From: Dactylorhiza incarnata
Taxonomy: Eukaryota; Streptophyta; Magnoliopsida; Asparagales; Orchidaceae
Direction of reading: 5' to 3'
Assembly: GCA_033032865.1 (NCBI GenBank)
Contig: JAWHQI010000064.1
Location: 1,364,001 to 1,428,000 of the forward strand
DNA length: 64,000 nt
The position numbers and the translations under genes are program-made. Shown one piece after another: positions 50,706 through 62,800 of the stretch (the stretch's first letter is position 1; the number at the start of each line of letters is the position of its first letter). The notes beneath the pieces were generated by a model that did no database searches, was not told the DNA's origin, and saw only the letters and a list, made by a program, of their open reading frames with translations.

Positions 50706-52479
50706 TTTTTTCTTGAATGGCTGGGGGGTGATGCATCTACTACCTCTTCATTGTTACATATGCCTAAGACCCCCCACCTTTATCGGCTTCTGAAATCACA
50801 CTTCCAACTAAGCATGTTGACGACATCATGACGCCAAGTACTCATTGTCGATAACATTTGTCGAGATCAACTTAGCGCCGACTTCCATCTACCAACTATT
50901 AATTAAAATGTATTGTTCACAGTTCATGTCAAATGTAATGTACTTAAAGTTCCTCTCTGTAATTTTATTATTAGTCATAAGTCAGTATATAAAAAGAAAT
51001 TCATCTTAAAAAGTAAAGAAGAATTAAAACCATTTAACTTTATTATTATCATCTTCTCACCCTCAAATTTTCAAAAAGTGCTCTCTTGCTGAAAAAGAGA
51101 TCCTATCAAATTTTCAAAAAGTGCCCTCAAGAACTTATCAAAAACTAGGTGATAAGGTTACATGAAGGTAAATGCTAATGCGCATGAGGTAGATGTATTA
51201 ATGGATGTTAAATTTTTTTCAGCGTTAATAATAAGGAAATTTTAACTCTATATAGACGGTTTGATTCTGAAACATTGTGACGCAGGGGTAGATGTGAGTG
51301 TGAATGCTCTAAAATGCAACCCCAAGTGGAATGCAGTGTGCTTACTGACACACTATGCAATATAAATAGTTCTAATATAAATTAGCAACAAATAATTAAT
51401 TAAAATAAAATCAAGTTAGAAACACGGTCGTTTTAAGAAGATTGAATAGAATAACGGTGGATGAGACACAAGCAATTGAGGCGCAAATTTTTCAAGCGTG
51501 CGACAAATAAATCATGCAAGTCAAGCGATTTCACAGAACTACACATATATAGTCCAAATAACAAGAACAAAAGACAAGAACACCAAAATATGGCTTACAC
51601 GTGCTGACAAGATCCAGGTTTGCTGGTGGGAATGCGAGAAACCAAGAGGGTCTTGGAGAAACTCTGGAGTGGGCTACAATCCGAACAGGAAAAAGGGGTT
51701 ACTCGAATGCTCTGGATGTAGACTGGAGGAATGCCTGGGTGACGGGTTGAGGAGGGGATTGACGGAATGGATAGATTCAGGCGTGGGGCAACTAAAAAGA
51801 GGGAGGTCAGGCAGCGGCTATTGATTTGTGCGTCTTGAGGAAGGGATTTGGCAGTCAGAATAGTAATCGGCGTCGACCCAGTGTCGAGGCGGGCTGATTG
51901 TCATTGGATTGAGATAAATGGGGACTGAAAGGCGTCGGGTAGGGGTGGAGGTGGGATAATCGACGTCGGATTGAGGAGGAAAGGGCTGAACAACGTTGAA
52001 CTGGGGAGGGAGAGTGTAGAACGTGGCTACTGGTAGAGGATATGGATTGTGGAGGAAACGAGACAGTCGTTCGGCAAGTAGTCAGGATTACAGTGGGGGA
52101 AAGATTTGTGGGATGCGGATGGTGCAAATCGGGTAGGGAGGAAGTAAAATGAACGGAGGCCATTGAAGACACGCCAAGGGGGCCTCTCGAAGTCACACTG
52201 GGAGGAAAAGAACAACGGTTTTAGGAAGTTCCTGCATTCAACTGTCGATCCCCAAATAGTGGCATGCATGCATACACACACATGCGCGCACAAGTACAAC
52301 TAGGCCACACAAAACCGGACGGCTCATAGTGTCCAAACCGATCGGGTGTCAAATACAACTCAAAAATAATAAATAAGTACATGAAATAGACTCGGAGCAA
52401 CCATATGAACGCATTTGTGGACTCAAATCATCCTAACAGGCAGCGGATCACCGCCTCCTGTGGGAATAAACGAATGTGA
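50706..52479. other. No gene recognised; AT-rich then GC-richer DNA
   Basis: 50706-51500 is AT-rich. 51590-52240 is GC-richer with open frames on both strands and no family match. A CATGCATGCATACACACACATG microsatellite-like run lies near 52262-52283. Confidence 0.4.
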
Positions 52480-53335
52480 GCCCGCGATCTCCATCAACTC
52501 CCCCCGACTTGAAAGTACTCATCTCCGATGAGTAAAGATGATCATACTCCCGGCGCATCCTAGGGGTGAGTCGCTCAAGCTCTCGAACTTAGGATCGCAC
52601 AAGCGCATAAAGAGCCAACATTCGAGCGTAATCAACAACACACGGTAAATCATCCACAATCATATAAGAAACAAACAATAAAAGATCTCAAATTAACGAC
52701 AAAAGAGGTCCAAGTTAATTAAAGACAAACAATGCTCTGAGAATTAAAGATCAAGCAAATAAAAAACATATCATTATACGAACATGAAATGAGCACGAGG
52801 AAAGGTTGGAGATATACCAACGGGGTAAGAAGCAGCAAACACAGGGTCCTCTTGAAAAGGCTACGGGACATGCGGACTCAGAAAAAGGAAGGCTCGGGCT
52901 GCGCTTGTGTGGTCGGAGGTGGCAGAGCCAACGAGGACTCGTCGATTCTGTCAGGAACACAAACAATGAGGTTGTCGGAGGCTCACAGTATGGTTGGTAG
53001 ATGCACGAAGAAAACTGGGAGAAGGTCGAAGGAGTCCGTCGTCTTCCTGTAGCTGGAACGACGGGACCGACGAGAGGCACGCCAGAATAGCCCGAAAATG
53101 GAGGGAAGGATATCGCAGCGAAATAAGTCATGGGCAATAATCTGAAGTATGCCTTCGGCAGTTGCGAGTAGCTTTGAGTAAGATGTAGCTCCATCTGAAA
53201 ACTGAACTGGTGTAACCGTCAGTGGTGTGAGGTGACTCATGGTGTGACTCATCAGGCTGGGGCTGAGCTGGAGTACGGGAGGGTATGATATAGTGTAGCT
53301 CAAGGGTGGTGGTGGAAAAAGGATCCGCTTATTCG
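52480..53335 (-). mobile_element. 3' remnant of a minus-strand LTR retrotransposon
   Basis: At 52503-52535 the minus strand reads DEYFQVGGS followed by a stop and a GGGGGGAG polypurine tract, the usual end of a plant Gypsy polyprotein next to its 3' LTR. Upstream (52751-53194) is an open Pro/Ser-rich frame without domains. No second LTR was found. Confidence 0.4.
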
Positions 53336-53340
53336 CGTTC

Positions 53341-53791
53341 TATTATGAGGCCACACATGGGGTGACGACGCATGTCTGGGATGACGTGTATCTACTATTA
53401 CATTGTATCATTATTGTCGAGCACTTTTATTCTCTTTATTTTCGCACGCTTTTATTTCTCGCACATTATGTAGCACGGGAAAGGGGCATAATTGGTAAAT
53501 TTTGTTAAACCCTTTCCTCTCACTATATATGGGTGGGGATAGTGGGCTTGAGCACTATGAAGATAAAATCATAATTCTCTTTCTCTTGAATCTCCTCTTT
53601 CTCCTCTCATTTTCTTGGTTAGGGCTAAGGTTGAGCAAGGTTCCCATCTTTCCTCCTCTCTCGGTCGAGCCCGACTCCTGTTGTATCCTCCGTCATTGGG
53701 AAGGCTAGGTCAAGGAAGGGTCGATACAATCCTCTCCGAGATTTCTCCGTCTTAAGACCGCACACTCGCTCGCAATCAGAGGCTCATATCG
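53341..53791 (+). repeat. 5' LTR of the 2.4-kb gag-only element
   Basis: Contains CACTATATATGGGTGGGG (TATA region, about 53521-53538) and is followed by the primer-binding site. Confidence 0.85.
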
Positions 53792-54302
53792 TCTTGGTAT
53801 CAGAGCATCTTTCCTCCTCCGGCCGCAACACCCGAATCCAGACCGCGCACACCACAAGACATCAACAAAACGATCTGCATCTGTCGATTTCACTCTCCAG
53901 CGGCGCCGATCGGTCGTTGTCCATCCTTCTGGCTTGACAAATCCCACACGACTCGCCTCCAGCATGATTCGAATGCCTTCTGACTCGACAGCTTCATCCC
54001 CTGCCTCCTTCGAACCTGTGCGGACCTCGCCTGCCCTCAACGACTTCCGCACGACTCGACTGCTCGTTTCTGTCCCATTAGGGATGCAACTGCCGCTCGA
54101 TCGGTCAACCTTCCCCAGCTCGACTCCAGCTGCGGTTTTACCTTCTCCAAACCGCCGAACCGCTCCCACTACCTCCGACGAGCCTCCCATCCCTCCCACA
54201 CCGCTGCTTTGCCGCTTCTATGCCCAGTCAGCACATCGGGGCTACCACCCGCTGCCCCAACTTCTACCACCTCTGAACGGCTACCACGCACCTCTTGCGA
54301 CC

Positions 54303-55340
54303 ATGGAAGAGGGCGGTCTTACCCTCGCTCACGTTATGGAGGCCATGCAAAAGCTGATGGCTATTCAGATTTAACAACAGACCTAGATCGCGGCATTGAC
54401 TAACCGCTTAGATGGCCTTCCCCTGTCGGGAACTTCCCAACCATTCCCCGACCTCGCGATGAGTACTAATCAGGGCGCACCAGTTGTGCCCTCCGAGTCC
54501 CATGCACCTTGGTCCACAGGAGGCAATGATTCACGTTATGTAAAGTTGGATTTTTCCCCTCTTTGACGGCAATAGCAATCCCCTGGCATGGCTCACATGA
54601 TGTGAGCACTTTTTCGTCAACCAGATCACGCCATTGGAAGATAGGATCGGGTTGGCTTCCTTCTACCTCTTGGGCTCAACACAGCAATTGTATGACCAAT
54701 TGGCTCGGGACACCCTTACTTTGGCTTGGGCCAGCTTCAAGCACTCCTGCAATCTGTGTTTTGGGCCGCCTCTCCGCAGCAATCTCTTAGGCGATCTCAT
54801 CAATCTCAAGCAATCTGGACCTGTGGATGGTCACTTAGAGAGCGTCCATATGCTACTTGTCCGTGCTCCTTCTATCTTGCCAAAGCACCAGGTGTCTATC
54901 TTCACTATCAGCCTACACGATCAGATGCGCCTCGATGTTGAGTTCCAAGCCCCGTAGGACCTTAGCACAACCATGAGCATCGCCCACATTTGTGAGAAAC
55001 GTCTCCTCATGGACACCCCGTCTGGCGGCCACTACAGTGGGTACGGGGATAGTCGGAGTGAGGACACACACACACTCCCCGTTCTAACAGTCTGTCTACC
55101 CCACTTAAGGGTAGGGAATCTAGCGCCACCCCCGCCATCAAACGACAATCACGAGCAGAGATTGCAGAACGCCATGCACAAGGCCATTATTTTAACTGTG
55201 ACGAACCATATTCGCTCGGACACAGGTGCAAGTGTCTTTTTTGGCTCGAAGTGGAAGACCAACCAAATGACGAGAATGAGAATGTTGGCTCGGTGGGACC
55301 ACCATACTTAAAGCTTGAGAGCAAGCTTGATCCGAACAGG
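54303..55340 (+). pseudogene. Gypsy gag of the 2.4-kb element, disrupted
   Basis: MEEGGLTLAHVMEAMQKLMA start (54303), then gag core fragments DRIGLASFYLLGSTQQLYDQL (about 54637), ASFKHSCNLCFGPP and LHDQMRLDVEFQAP (about 54950). A degenerate zinc knuckle YFNCDEPYSLGHRCK lies at about 55190 and the frame runs out before the 3' LTR. Stops and frameshifts near 54374, 54600 and 54957. No protease or RT. Confidence 0.82.
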
Positions 55341-55349
55341 GGAAGATTT

Positions 55350-55780
55350 TATTGGCACATGCAGGAGGTGACGGCGCGTGTTTGGGATGAAGTGTATCTA
55401 TTATTACATTGCCTTTATTGTCGTGCATTGTTATTCTCTTTATTTTCGCACGCTTTTATTTATCATGCATTATGTAACCCGAGTGGGGGCATAATTGGTA
55501 AATTTTGTTAAACACTTTCCTCTCACTATATATAGGTGGGGAGAGTGAGCTTGAGCATTATGAAGATAAAACTCTAATTCTCTTTCTCTTGAATCTTCTT
55601 CTCCTCTCATCTTCTTGGTAAGAGTTAGGGTTGAGCAAGGCTCCCCTCTTCCCTCCTCTCTCGGTCGAGCCCGGCTCCCGTTGTATCTTTCGCCATTGGG
55701 AAGGCTAGGTCGAGACGATCCTCTCCGAGATTTCTCCCTCTCAAGACCGTACACTGGCTCGCAATCGGAGGCTCATATCG
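55350..55780 (+). repeat. 3' LTR of the 2.4-kb gag-only element
   Basis: Aligns along its length with the 5' LTR; moderate divergence (several substitutions and short gaps) indicates an older insertion than Copia-1. Confidence 0.85.
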
Positions 55781-55785
55781 CGTTC

Positions 55786-56029
55786 CTCGTACTAAAGAGT
55801 CAAGTCTTCTATATTGGATACTCGGTTTATCCATATTTTGAGGGATATCAATTTCATATCGTCTGTACTGATCCTTCGTATGACTGTATAGGGGCCCATT
55901 CGTCGAGCACTTAATTTTTTTTGTCAAATCATGTGAATCATCACCTGCTCCCTGCTTCAAAAATATGTTTCTTCCTGTGTTGATCTTCTTGGGCTTTATG
56001 GTAATCATTACACATTGCATTTTCTATCG
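55786..56029. other. Short unassigned stretch
   Basis: Lies between the gag-only element and a Gypsy pol remnant; no recognisable content. Confidence 0.4.
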
Positions 56030-56466
56030 GACTGATTCATGAAGTGCAAGCAAATGCTGAATGAAAGACTCTCCAGACTCACTGTGACAAGCTTCTAAAG
56101 GGATTTGAATCAAATCAATGGGCTTCCTAGGTTCATAACCTAAATGATGTGAAATGGACTAAGGTCCGTGATTCTATTAACTGAACCTTATATGCAAACT
56201 CAGATACGGGTAGAACGGAATCCCAGGTAGAAGGACTGACCCCAACTATACATCACGGAAGGGTTATTAAGCTACGGTTGGCAACCTCAGTTTGCCTATC
56301 TGTTTATGAGTGATAGGCGGTGGAATACTTCAGTGTCGAACCCATTTTATTTCACAACATTTTCCAAAATAGCATATGAATCGAAACACGCGGTTAGAAA
56401 TTATAGTAGTGGGTAATTCGTGAAACTTGAACACCTCTCAAAAGAATAATGCTGCCACATGAAACG

Positions 56467-56653
56467 TGTTTGGGGACTCGACGCAACCAACTCGACCAAA
56501 AGCCCGGACTGTTGGTGAAGGCGCAATCTATCCTTAATAGAGTCGGTCACCCGAGCAGGATCCACGTGGCAGCCAGTTAGGCCCGCGGGGGACACACCCT
56601 TCCGCTTCGACTAGCACCGCAGCACCGGGGCAATTGCTGACCGCAGCCCAGCA
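56467..56653 (-). repeat. TRIM 3' LTR
   Basis: Begins TGTTTGGGGACTCGACG on the plus strand; differs from the other LTR at only a few positions. Confidence 0.92.
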
Positions 56654-56713
56654 ATCCCCCCCCCCCCGGCAACGACCCGGGGTTTCGAACACGCGACCCC
56701 CTCTGATACCACT

Positions 56714-56899
56714 TGTTGGGGACTCGACGCAACCAACTCGACCAAAAGCCCGTACTGTTGGTGAAGGCGCAATCTATCCTTAATAGAGTCGGTCACCCGA
56801 GCAGGATCCACGTGGCAGCCAGTTAGGCCCGCGGGGGACACGCCCTTCCGCTTCGACTAGCACCGCAGCACCGGGGCAATTGCTGACCGCAGCCCAACA
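56714..56899 (-). repeat. TRIM 5' LTR
   Basis: Begins TGTTGGGGACTCGACG and ends GCAGCCCAACA on the plus strand; the primer-binding site lies on its left. Confidence 0.92.
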
Positions 56900-58379
56900 A
56901 AACGCATTAGCGGTCTTTCGACGGGAAATGAAGTCAGCTATGTTCAAAGTCCACCACAAGAAAGATAAGAGTCAAGCTTTTTCAGAGTACGAGGGGGCCT
57001 GAGTATGAAATCCATGCTAATGTCGGTCCAAGGTCTCTGCGGGATCGGAAGTAGAGTATATAAGCCAGTGGGTTGGCGTGAACCTTCGCACTTTGACAGA
57101 CTAGACAATATCTAACGATCCGCGCAAATCTTTTTTCAGGCTGGGCCAGAAAATGTGATCCTCAACTAACACAATTGTCTTGTCTCGACCAAAATGTCAT
57201 GCGGCTCCACCAGCATGAAGCTCCCAGATAAGGAAATCTTGGAGGGACGTTTGTGATACACAGAGGCGCGAGCCCAAGAATAAATAATCATCAAAGATCA
57301 TGTAACACTCATGAAGCTCAGGAGGGTCTCTCATTAGAGCGTCATAGATGTCGCCAAGATCTGGGCACTCAGGGTAGTCATAAACTAAACGCTCGCAACC
57401 GACAACTTATGTGCTCATAGTATGTAGAAGGCTAACTCGGCGATTCGGGCCGTCAGACAGCTTGTTCTCAACACCGGCTCGGTGCTTGAGAACGTAATGG
57501 TAGTCCTGCATAAACTCTACCCATTTTTCATGGAGATGACCTAACTTCTTCTGTGAATCATGGTATCACGGGGCTTGATGGTCAAAGTATAAGACAAATT
57601 CCTTATGTAGGATATAGTGGCGCCAATAGAGAAGTGCTTGCACGACAACATAAAACTCACGATTGTAATTGGAATACTTTTGTCGGGCGTCATTCAACTT
57701 CTTACTAAAGTAAGCAACCGGATAACCCTCATAACTAAGTACTCCACCAATACTACCTCCCAATGTATCACAAGCCACCTCGAACGCCTTAGAGAAATCC
57801 GGGAGACGCAAAACAAGAGCGGATGATAACTTCTCCTTAATTTATTCGAATGCTCGAGTGGCCACCTTCGTCCACACAAAATCTCGCTTATGGGGGCAAC
57901 TTGTAAGAGGAGTCATAATAGAACTGAAACCTCTGACAAACATCTTATAGAAGGTGGCGGGTTTGTGAAAATTACGGTCCTCGTGAATATTTGTAGGGAT
58001 GGGTCATTCACGAATGAACTTAACTTTGTCAGGGTCAACAAATATGTCGGAAGCGAGTACGATATATCCTAGAAAGTGGACCGACGTAGCCAAGAATGAA
58101 CATTCCTTCATATTGACATACAGATGCTCCTTCCAAAGGAGATCGAACACTAAAAAAATATGGTGTAGTAGGTATTTAGTGTGGTCCTGACTATATATCA
58201 ATATATCGTCAAAGAATACGACCCAGAATTTGTCCATATATGCTCGTAAGTGTACAACCAGTATGTGTCGAGGAGGTCCAGGTCTAATTATAGGTCCCCA
58301 GACCTCAGAAGGTTGACCGCTAAGATTCATTCTAAAACATGTCCAATGCATTTTAATATTTGGATTAATTACACTGTTC

Positions 58380-58580
58380 TCTCCCGTGAGCTACGATTAC
58401 CATGGAATTATAGCAGTTATTTTAAACCAAACTGAGGGTTAAAAACTGAACCGAAACGTGCAGTTTCGGTTTGGGGTGTGTAAAAACTGAGGTCATTCGG
58501 TTTGGTTTCGGTTTCACACCGAGGTCATTCGGTTTGGTTTCGGTTTCACCTAAAACTGAACCGAATCGAACCGTTTGCAG
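58380..58580. repeat. GGTTTCGGTTT-type repeat insertion in the Gypsy remnant
   Basis: Repeated CATTCGGTTTGGTTTCGG and inverted AAAACTGAACCGAA units separate the protease and RT parts. Similar to the subterminal repeats of the hAT at 18015-19284, but no TSD could be fixed. Confidence 0.5.
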
Positions 58581-59040
58581 TCCAAGTCTCAGTAGCTAGG
58601 GTGGCTGCCACTACATAGATAACCCCAGTGTCAAAAATATCATGCAGAAAAACACCCTTCTTCAATATGTGTAACGACCTCAACTGCCCCGCACTAAAGA
58701 AAAATTCGACTCCACCCTTGGATGGATCCTTGGGTTGGGTCGGAGATAAGGTAATCTTTCGTCCCTTAGATCGTCCATAACACGTGGTATCACGGTCATA
58801 CAACCATGGTCACAAAAGTAATATGTGCGCTACATCCATGAGAATAACATCACGCCAGACCTTGTCCTCAACGGACGCTAAGCGAATCGGTACCAAACAT
58901 TTATGTGTAACCTGGATGGTAGACTTGTCCACCCAAAGAACAAAGTAGGGCTATGGGTGTGACTCGGCCGTGAGCTGCATAAGCTCCAGACCTTTCTTAG
59001 CAACAATGTTTACTCGTCCTGACATATATGTGGTCAGCTA

Positions 59041-59280
59041 TTAAGGACTGAAATATAGCAAAAGCCCCGCCCTCTAGGGTTAGTCCTCATAGCGTAGCCA
59101 ATGGAAGATTATACAATCCTTGTCTCATGTAGGTCAACGCTTAACTTAGACCATTAATTTCACATAACTTTTCTAAAAAGCTTTCGGTTCCTAAGGAGAA
59201 CACTAACTAATTGGAAACTTTATCTACAGGGGTGCATACATCAAAGTCATAATTCTTAGTGCACACAGCAATAATCCTGA
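59041..59280. other. Unassigned spacer before Copia-3
   Basis: No gene or repeat ends recognised. Confidence 0.4.
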
Positions 59281-59884
59281 TGTTAGATATTCAGGTAGAT
59301 GTGTGATTCCTAATCTGTTGTAAGTATTGATATTTAAAGTTATAAATGTAAAGTTACATATTCATGTGCATGATATGAAATATTCTTCTGACCGCACAGT
59401 GCATATTCTCACCCCGTCTTTGCCAAGGCTCAAGAAGGTGTCGACTATTACGTTTCTTATAGTCACTTATGTTTCTAATTTACATTTGAAATAAAGCTCA
59501 TTCTATTTTGAGAGTTGGCATTTGAAAGTTAACTCCTCTAATAGGTGATGTGTAATCAAGCGTGCATATGACAGACTAATATGACCATAGGTTACTTGTA
59601 TGGACCTGAGCTTTACTAAGTGCTGTCTACCATGTCTTTCTAACATTAATTAGTAACTGACTCTTAGGGTTTAATGCATGGACAAATCATTTCATAGTTT
59701 CTGTAGAGAAATGGTATAAACCTTGTAGTATATTCACTTGAGGGATAAATACAAGTATGAGTACAAATATATAGGAAGAGAGAGGAGGAAGAAATCCTAT
59801 ACAGGAGATGTGGGACTAAAAGAGGGAAAGATACATGGGCCTAATATATGGGCCTTTACATGGGTTTTCCTATATTCTCTAACA
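59281..59884 (-). repeat. Copia-3 3' LTR
   Basis: 604 bp. Plus-strand ends are TGTTAGATATTC and TTCTCTAACA. The outer TSD cannot be verified because the other end is outside the window. Confidence 0.82.
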
Positions 59885-62800
59885 CTCCCCCGCAAGCTGG
59901 AGCGTACAAGTCGTAGGCACCCAGCTTGGATAAGAACTGTTGGTATAATGGCCGAGGAAGAGCTTTAGTCATGATGTCAGCAACTTGTTTTGCAGCTGGG
60001 ACATGTTCCAATTCTATCTTCTTTGACTGAACCTTTTCCCTGATGAAATGACAATCAACTTCAATATGCTTTGTCCGCTCATGAAACACAGGATTCTTGG
60101 CAATATGAATAGCAGCCTGACTGTCACAAAGAAGAGTTGCCGGAGAGGAGAGTTTGACACCTAAATCTCCCAAAAGTCCTTCAAGCCAGGTTAATTCAGA
60201 TGTGACAGCAGACATAGCTCTATATTCAGCCTCAGCCGAGGAGCGAGCAACCACAACCTGTTTCTTGCTACGCCATGTTATAAGATGTCCACCAAAGTAC
60301 GTACAAAAACCAGTCGTGGAACGCCTGTCATCTGGAGAGCCAGCATAGTCAGCATCTGAGTAAGCAAGAAGAGATGGCGAGGTGGATGGTTTGTAGACAA
60401 GGCCTTGTCCAGGAGCAGTTTTCAAGTATCGAAGAATGCGCTCAACAGCTTGGAGATGAGAAGTCCTCGGAGTGTGCATGAAGCGACTTACAACGCTGAC
60501 GGCAAACGAAATATCTGGTCGAGTAACTGTAAGATAAATCAGCTTCCCAACCAAACGACGGTAGTACTCTGGATTCTCAAGGAGTTGATCAGTCGCAGAA
60601 CCAGCAGCACATAAATTTTGGTTTGAATCCATAGGGGTATCTGCAGGTTTACAGCCAGAGAAACCTGCCTCTTGAAGTAAGTCAATGCAGTATTTCCGTT
60701 GGGACAGGACTAACCCATCGGATCGAGGAGCAACTTCAATTCCGAGGAAGTATCTAAGATTGTCAAGATCCTTCGTTTGAAACGCCGAGTTCAGATGCTC
60801 CTTGAGTTGTTGTATCCCAGAGATGTCGTCCCCAGTGATCAGGATATCATCAACATACACAAGGAGGATCACAGTTCCCGTGGGTCCTTCTTTGATGAAT
60901 AGTGAGAAATCAGCAGAGCTTCGTCGAAAACCAAGTGCCAGTAGGACTTTGCAGAATTTATCAAACCAAGCTCTCGGAGATTGTTTGAGGCCATAGAGAG
61001 CTTTAAGAAGACGACAAACATAGGCGGCACGAGACTCCCCCGTGGTCTCAAACCCGGGAGGTTGGTACATATACACTTGCTCCTGTAGATCACCGTTCAA
61101 GAAGGCGTTCTTGATATCTAACTGAAGAAGAGGCCAACGACGGTGGACAGCGACGGAGATCACCACACGAACAGTGTTTAACTTGGCGACAGGGGAGAAG
61201 GTTTCATCGTAGTCCAAGCCTTGTTGTTGAGTGAAACCGCGTGCGACGAGACGGGCCTTTAAGCGGTCAAGGGTCCCATCAGCATTTTGTTTGACAGCGA
61301 AGACCCATTTGCAGCTGACGCAGTGTTGGCCAGGAGGAAGAGGTACCAGCTCCCATGGATGATTGGCTCGGAGAGCGATCATCTCTTCTTCCATCGCAGC
61401 ACGCCACCCCGGATGCTGTAGCGCTTCCTGCACAGAGTTAGGGAGGGAAATGGAAGAGAGAGAGGTGGCAAACCGATGAAGAGGTGGAGATAGCCGGTGG
61501 AGAGATACGTGGTTTGCCATCGGATGAGCTGTAGAGGCGGAGGCCGGATCAACCGCAGAGGGAGAGGCATCGGTAGCCGAGGGCGCCTGACGGGGACCAT
61601 CCTTAGATTTACGACGACGAGAGTATACTAGAATAATGGGAGGAGGTTGTTCAGTAGATGGAGATAGTGAAGGTACCGTAGGGGGCGGAGATGGGGAGGT
61701 AGTAGTGTCCGTCGGAACAAAAGGACGAACAGTAGTGGAAGGTAATGTGCTTGGAACAGAGGGAGAGTGGAATGATTGGTCTTCACAGAACGTTACATCA
61801 GGTGAGACAATGGTTTTGCTGGTGGTTGGAGAGTAGCACACGTAGCCTTTTTGAGTCCGAGAATAGCCGACAAATATATACTTGGCAGCTCGTGGGGCAA
61901 GTTTATCAATAGGCGGACCGAGAAGGTGGACGTAGCAGACGCAACCGAAAATGCGAGGTGGAATAGGAAAGAGAGGAGTGGAGGGGAAGAGGAGTGTCAT
62001 GGGAGTGGCAAAGTTAAGAACGGAGGAGGGCATGCGGTTAATGAGATGGCAAGCAGTGGAGACGGCAAAGCTCCAGTATTCCGTAGGAACCCGCATTTGA
62101 ACCATGAGTGCCCGAGCAACATCCAGAAGGTGACGATTTTTTCGTTCGGCAACGCCGTTTTGTTGGGGGGTATAAGCACAAGACGTTGGGTGAATTATAC
62201 CAAACTCTGTACAGATAGTAGAAAAGGAGCGGCCAGTGTACTCGCGAGCGTTGTCAGTTCGAATGATTTTAAGTGTAGTGGAGAATTGTGTCCGTGATTC
62301 AGTCACAAAGGCACGAAATACAGATGGTAACTCAGAGCGATCATGAAGTAAATATAACCAGGTAACACGTGAATAATCATCAATAAAAGTTACAAAATAA
62401 CGATGGCCATAAATACTTGGGACCTTATAAGGGCCCCATACATCAGAATGTACTAAAGATAATGGAGTCGTGCTCCGGGTACATGAAGGGGAAAAAGAAG
62501 AGCGATGTTGCTTGCCATAGATGCAAGCTTCGCAGGTAAACTCGTGAAGAGGTACATCAGGGAGAGCTTTGCGGAGGACTGGAAGAGGAGCATGCCCAAG
62601 TCGGCGATGCCAGTCAACTGTGGAGACAGTCAGGAGAGTGGTAGGTGGGAGATCCAAGAGATAGAGCTCATTCATCAGCCGACCGCTACCAATGATACTC
62701 CGTGTACGGCGATCCTGAAAAACAAAAGAAGAGGGAGAGAAGGTTACACAGCAATCAAGATCCTGTATCAAACGACTCACAGAGAGTAAGTTGAAAGGAG

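Larger units (their letters stand above)
53341..55780 (+). mobile_element. Gag-only LTR element (TR-GAG-like), 2.4 kb
   Basis: LTRs 53341-53791 (451 bp) and about 55350-55780 (431 bp), with TSD CGTTC at 53336-53340 and 55781-55785. Primer-binding site TCTTGGTATCAGAGC at 53792-53806; purine-rich CAGGGGAAGA precedes the 3' LTR. The outermost LTR bases read TATTATGAGG...CTCATATCG instead of TG...CA. The interior of about 1.55 kb carries only gag. Confidence 0.88.
56467..56899 (-). mobile_element. TRIM (terminal-repeat retrotransposon in miniature), 433 bp
   Basis: Two LTRs, 56467-56653 (187 bp) and 56714-56899 (186 bp), nearly identical, TG...CA ends; TSD AAACG at 56462-56466 and 56900-56904. 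The 60-bp interior has, on the minus strand, primer-binding site TGGTATCAGAG (56701-56711) next to the right LTR and a G-run polypurine tract next to the left LTR. Between them is a tRNA T-arm-like GGTCGCGTGTTCGAAACCCC. No coding capacity. Inserted into the integrase part of the Gypsy remnant. Confidence 0.93.
56030..59040 (-). pseudogene. Gypsy pol remnant (protease to integrase), minus strand
   Basis: Read from 59040 leftward: protease-linker VAKKGLELMQLTAESHP and YDRDTTCYGRSKGRKITL (58780), an AACCGAAAC-rich insertion (about 58380-58580), RT VVFFDDILIYSQDH (about 58210) and FVRGFSSIMTPLTSC (about 57920). RNase H follows with [27 protein letters not shown] and LYFDHQAP (57566-57811), then integrase zinc-binding [17 protein letters not shown] (about 57180) and core fragments. 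TRIM (56467-56899) interrupts the integrase. Reading is fairly continuous from 58350 to 57100 but with several stops. Confidence 0.85.

Noticed and set aside
46250..53335. Upstream ERD2 exons (the N-terminal 120 codons)
   Set aside because: The expected conserved blocks (KTQELY, RRTYD, HEKFTF) were searched by eye on the minus strand and not seen here or elsewhere in the window.
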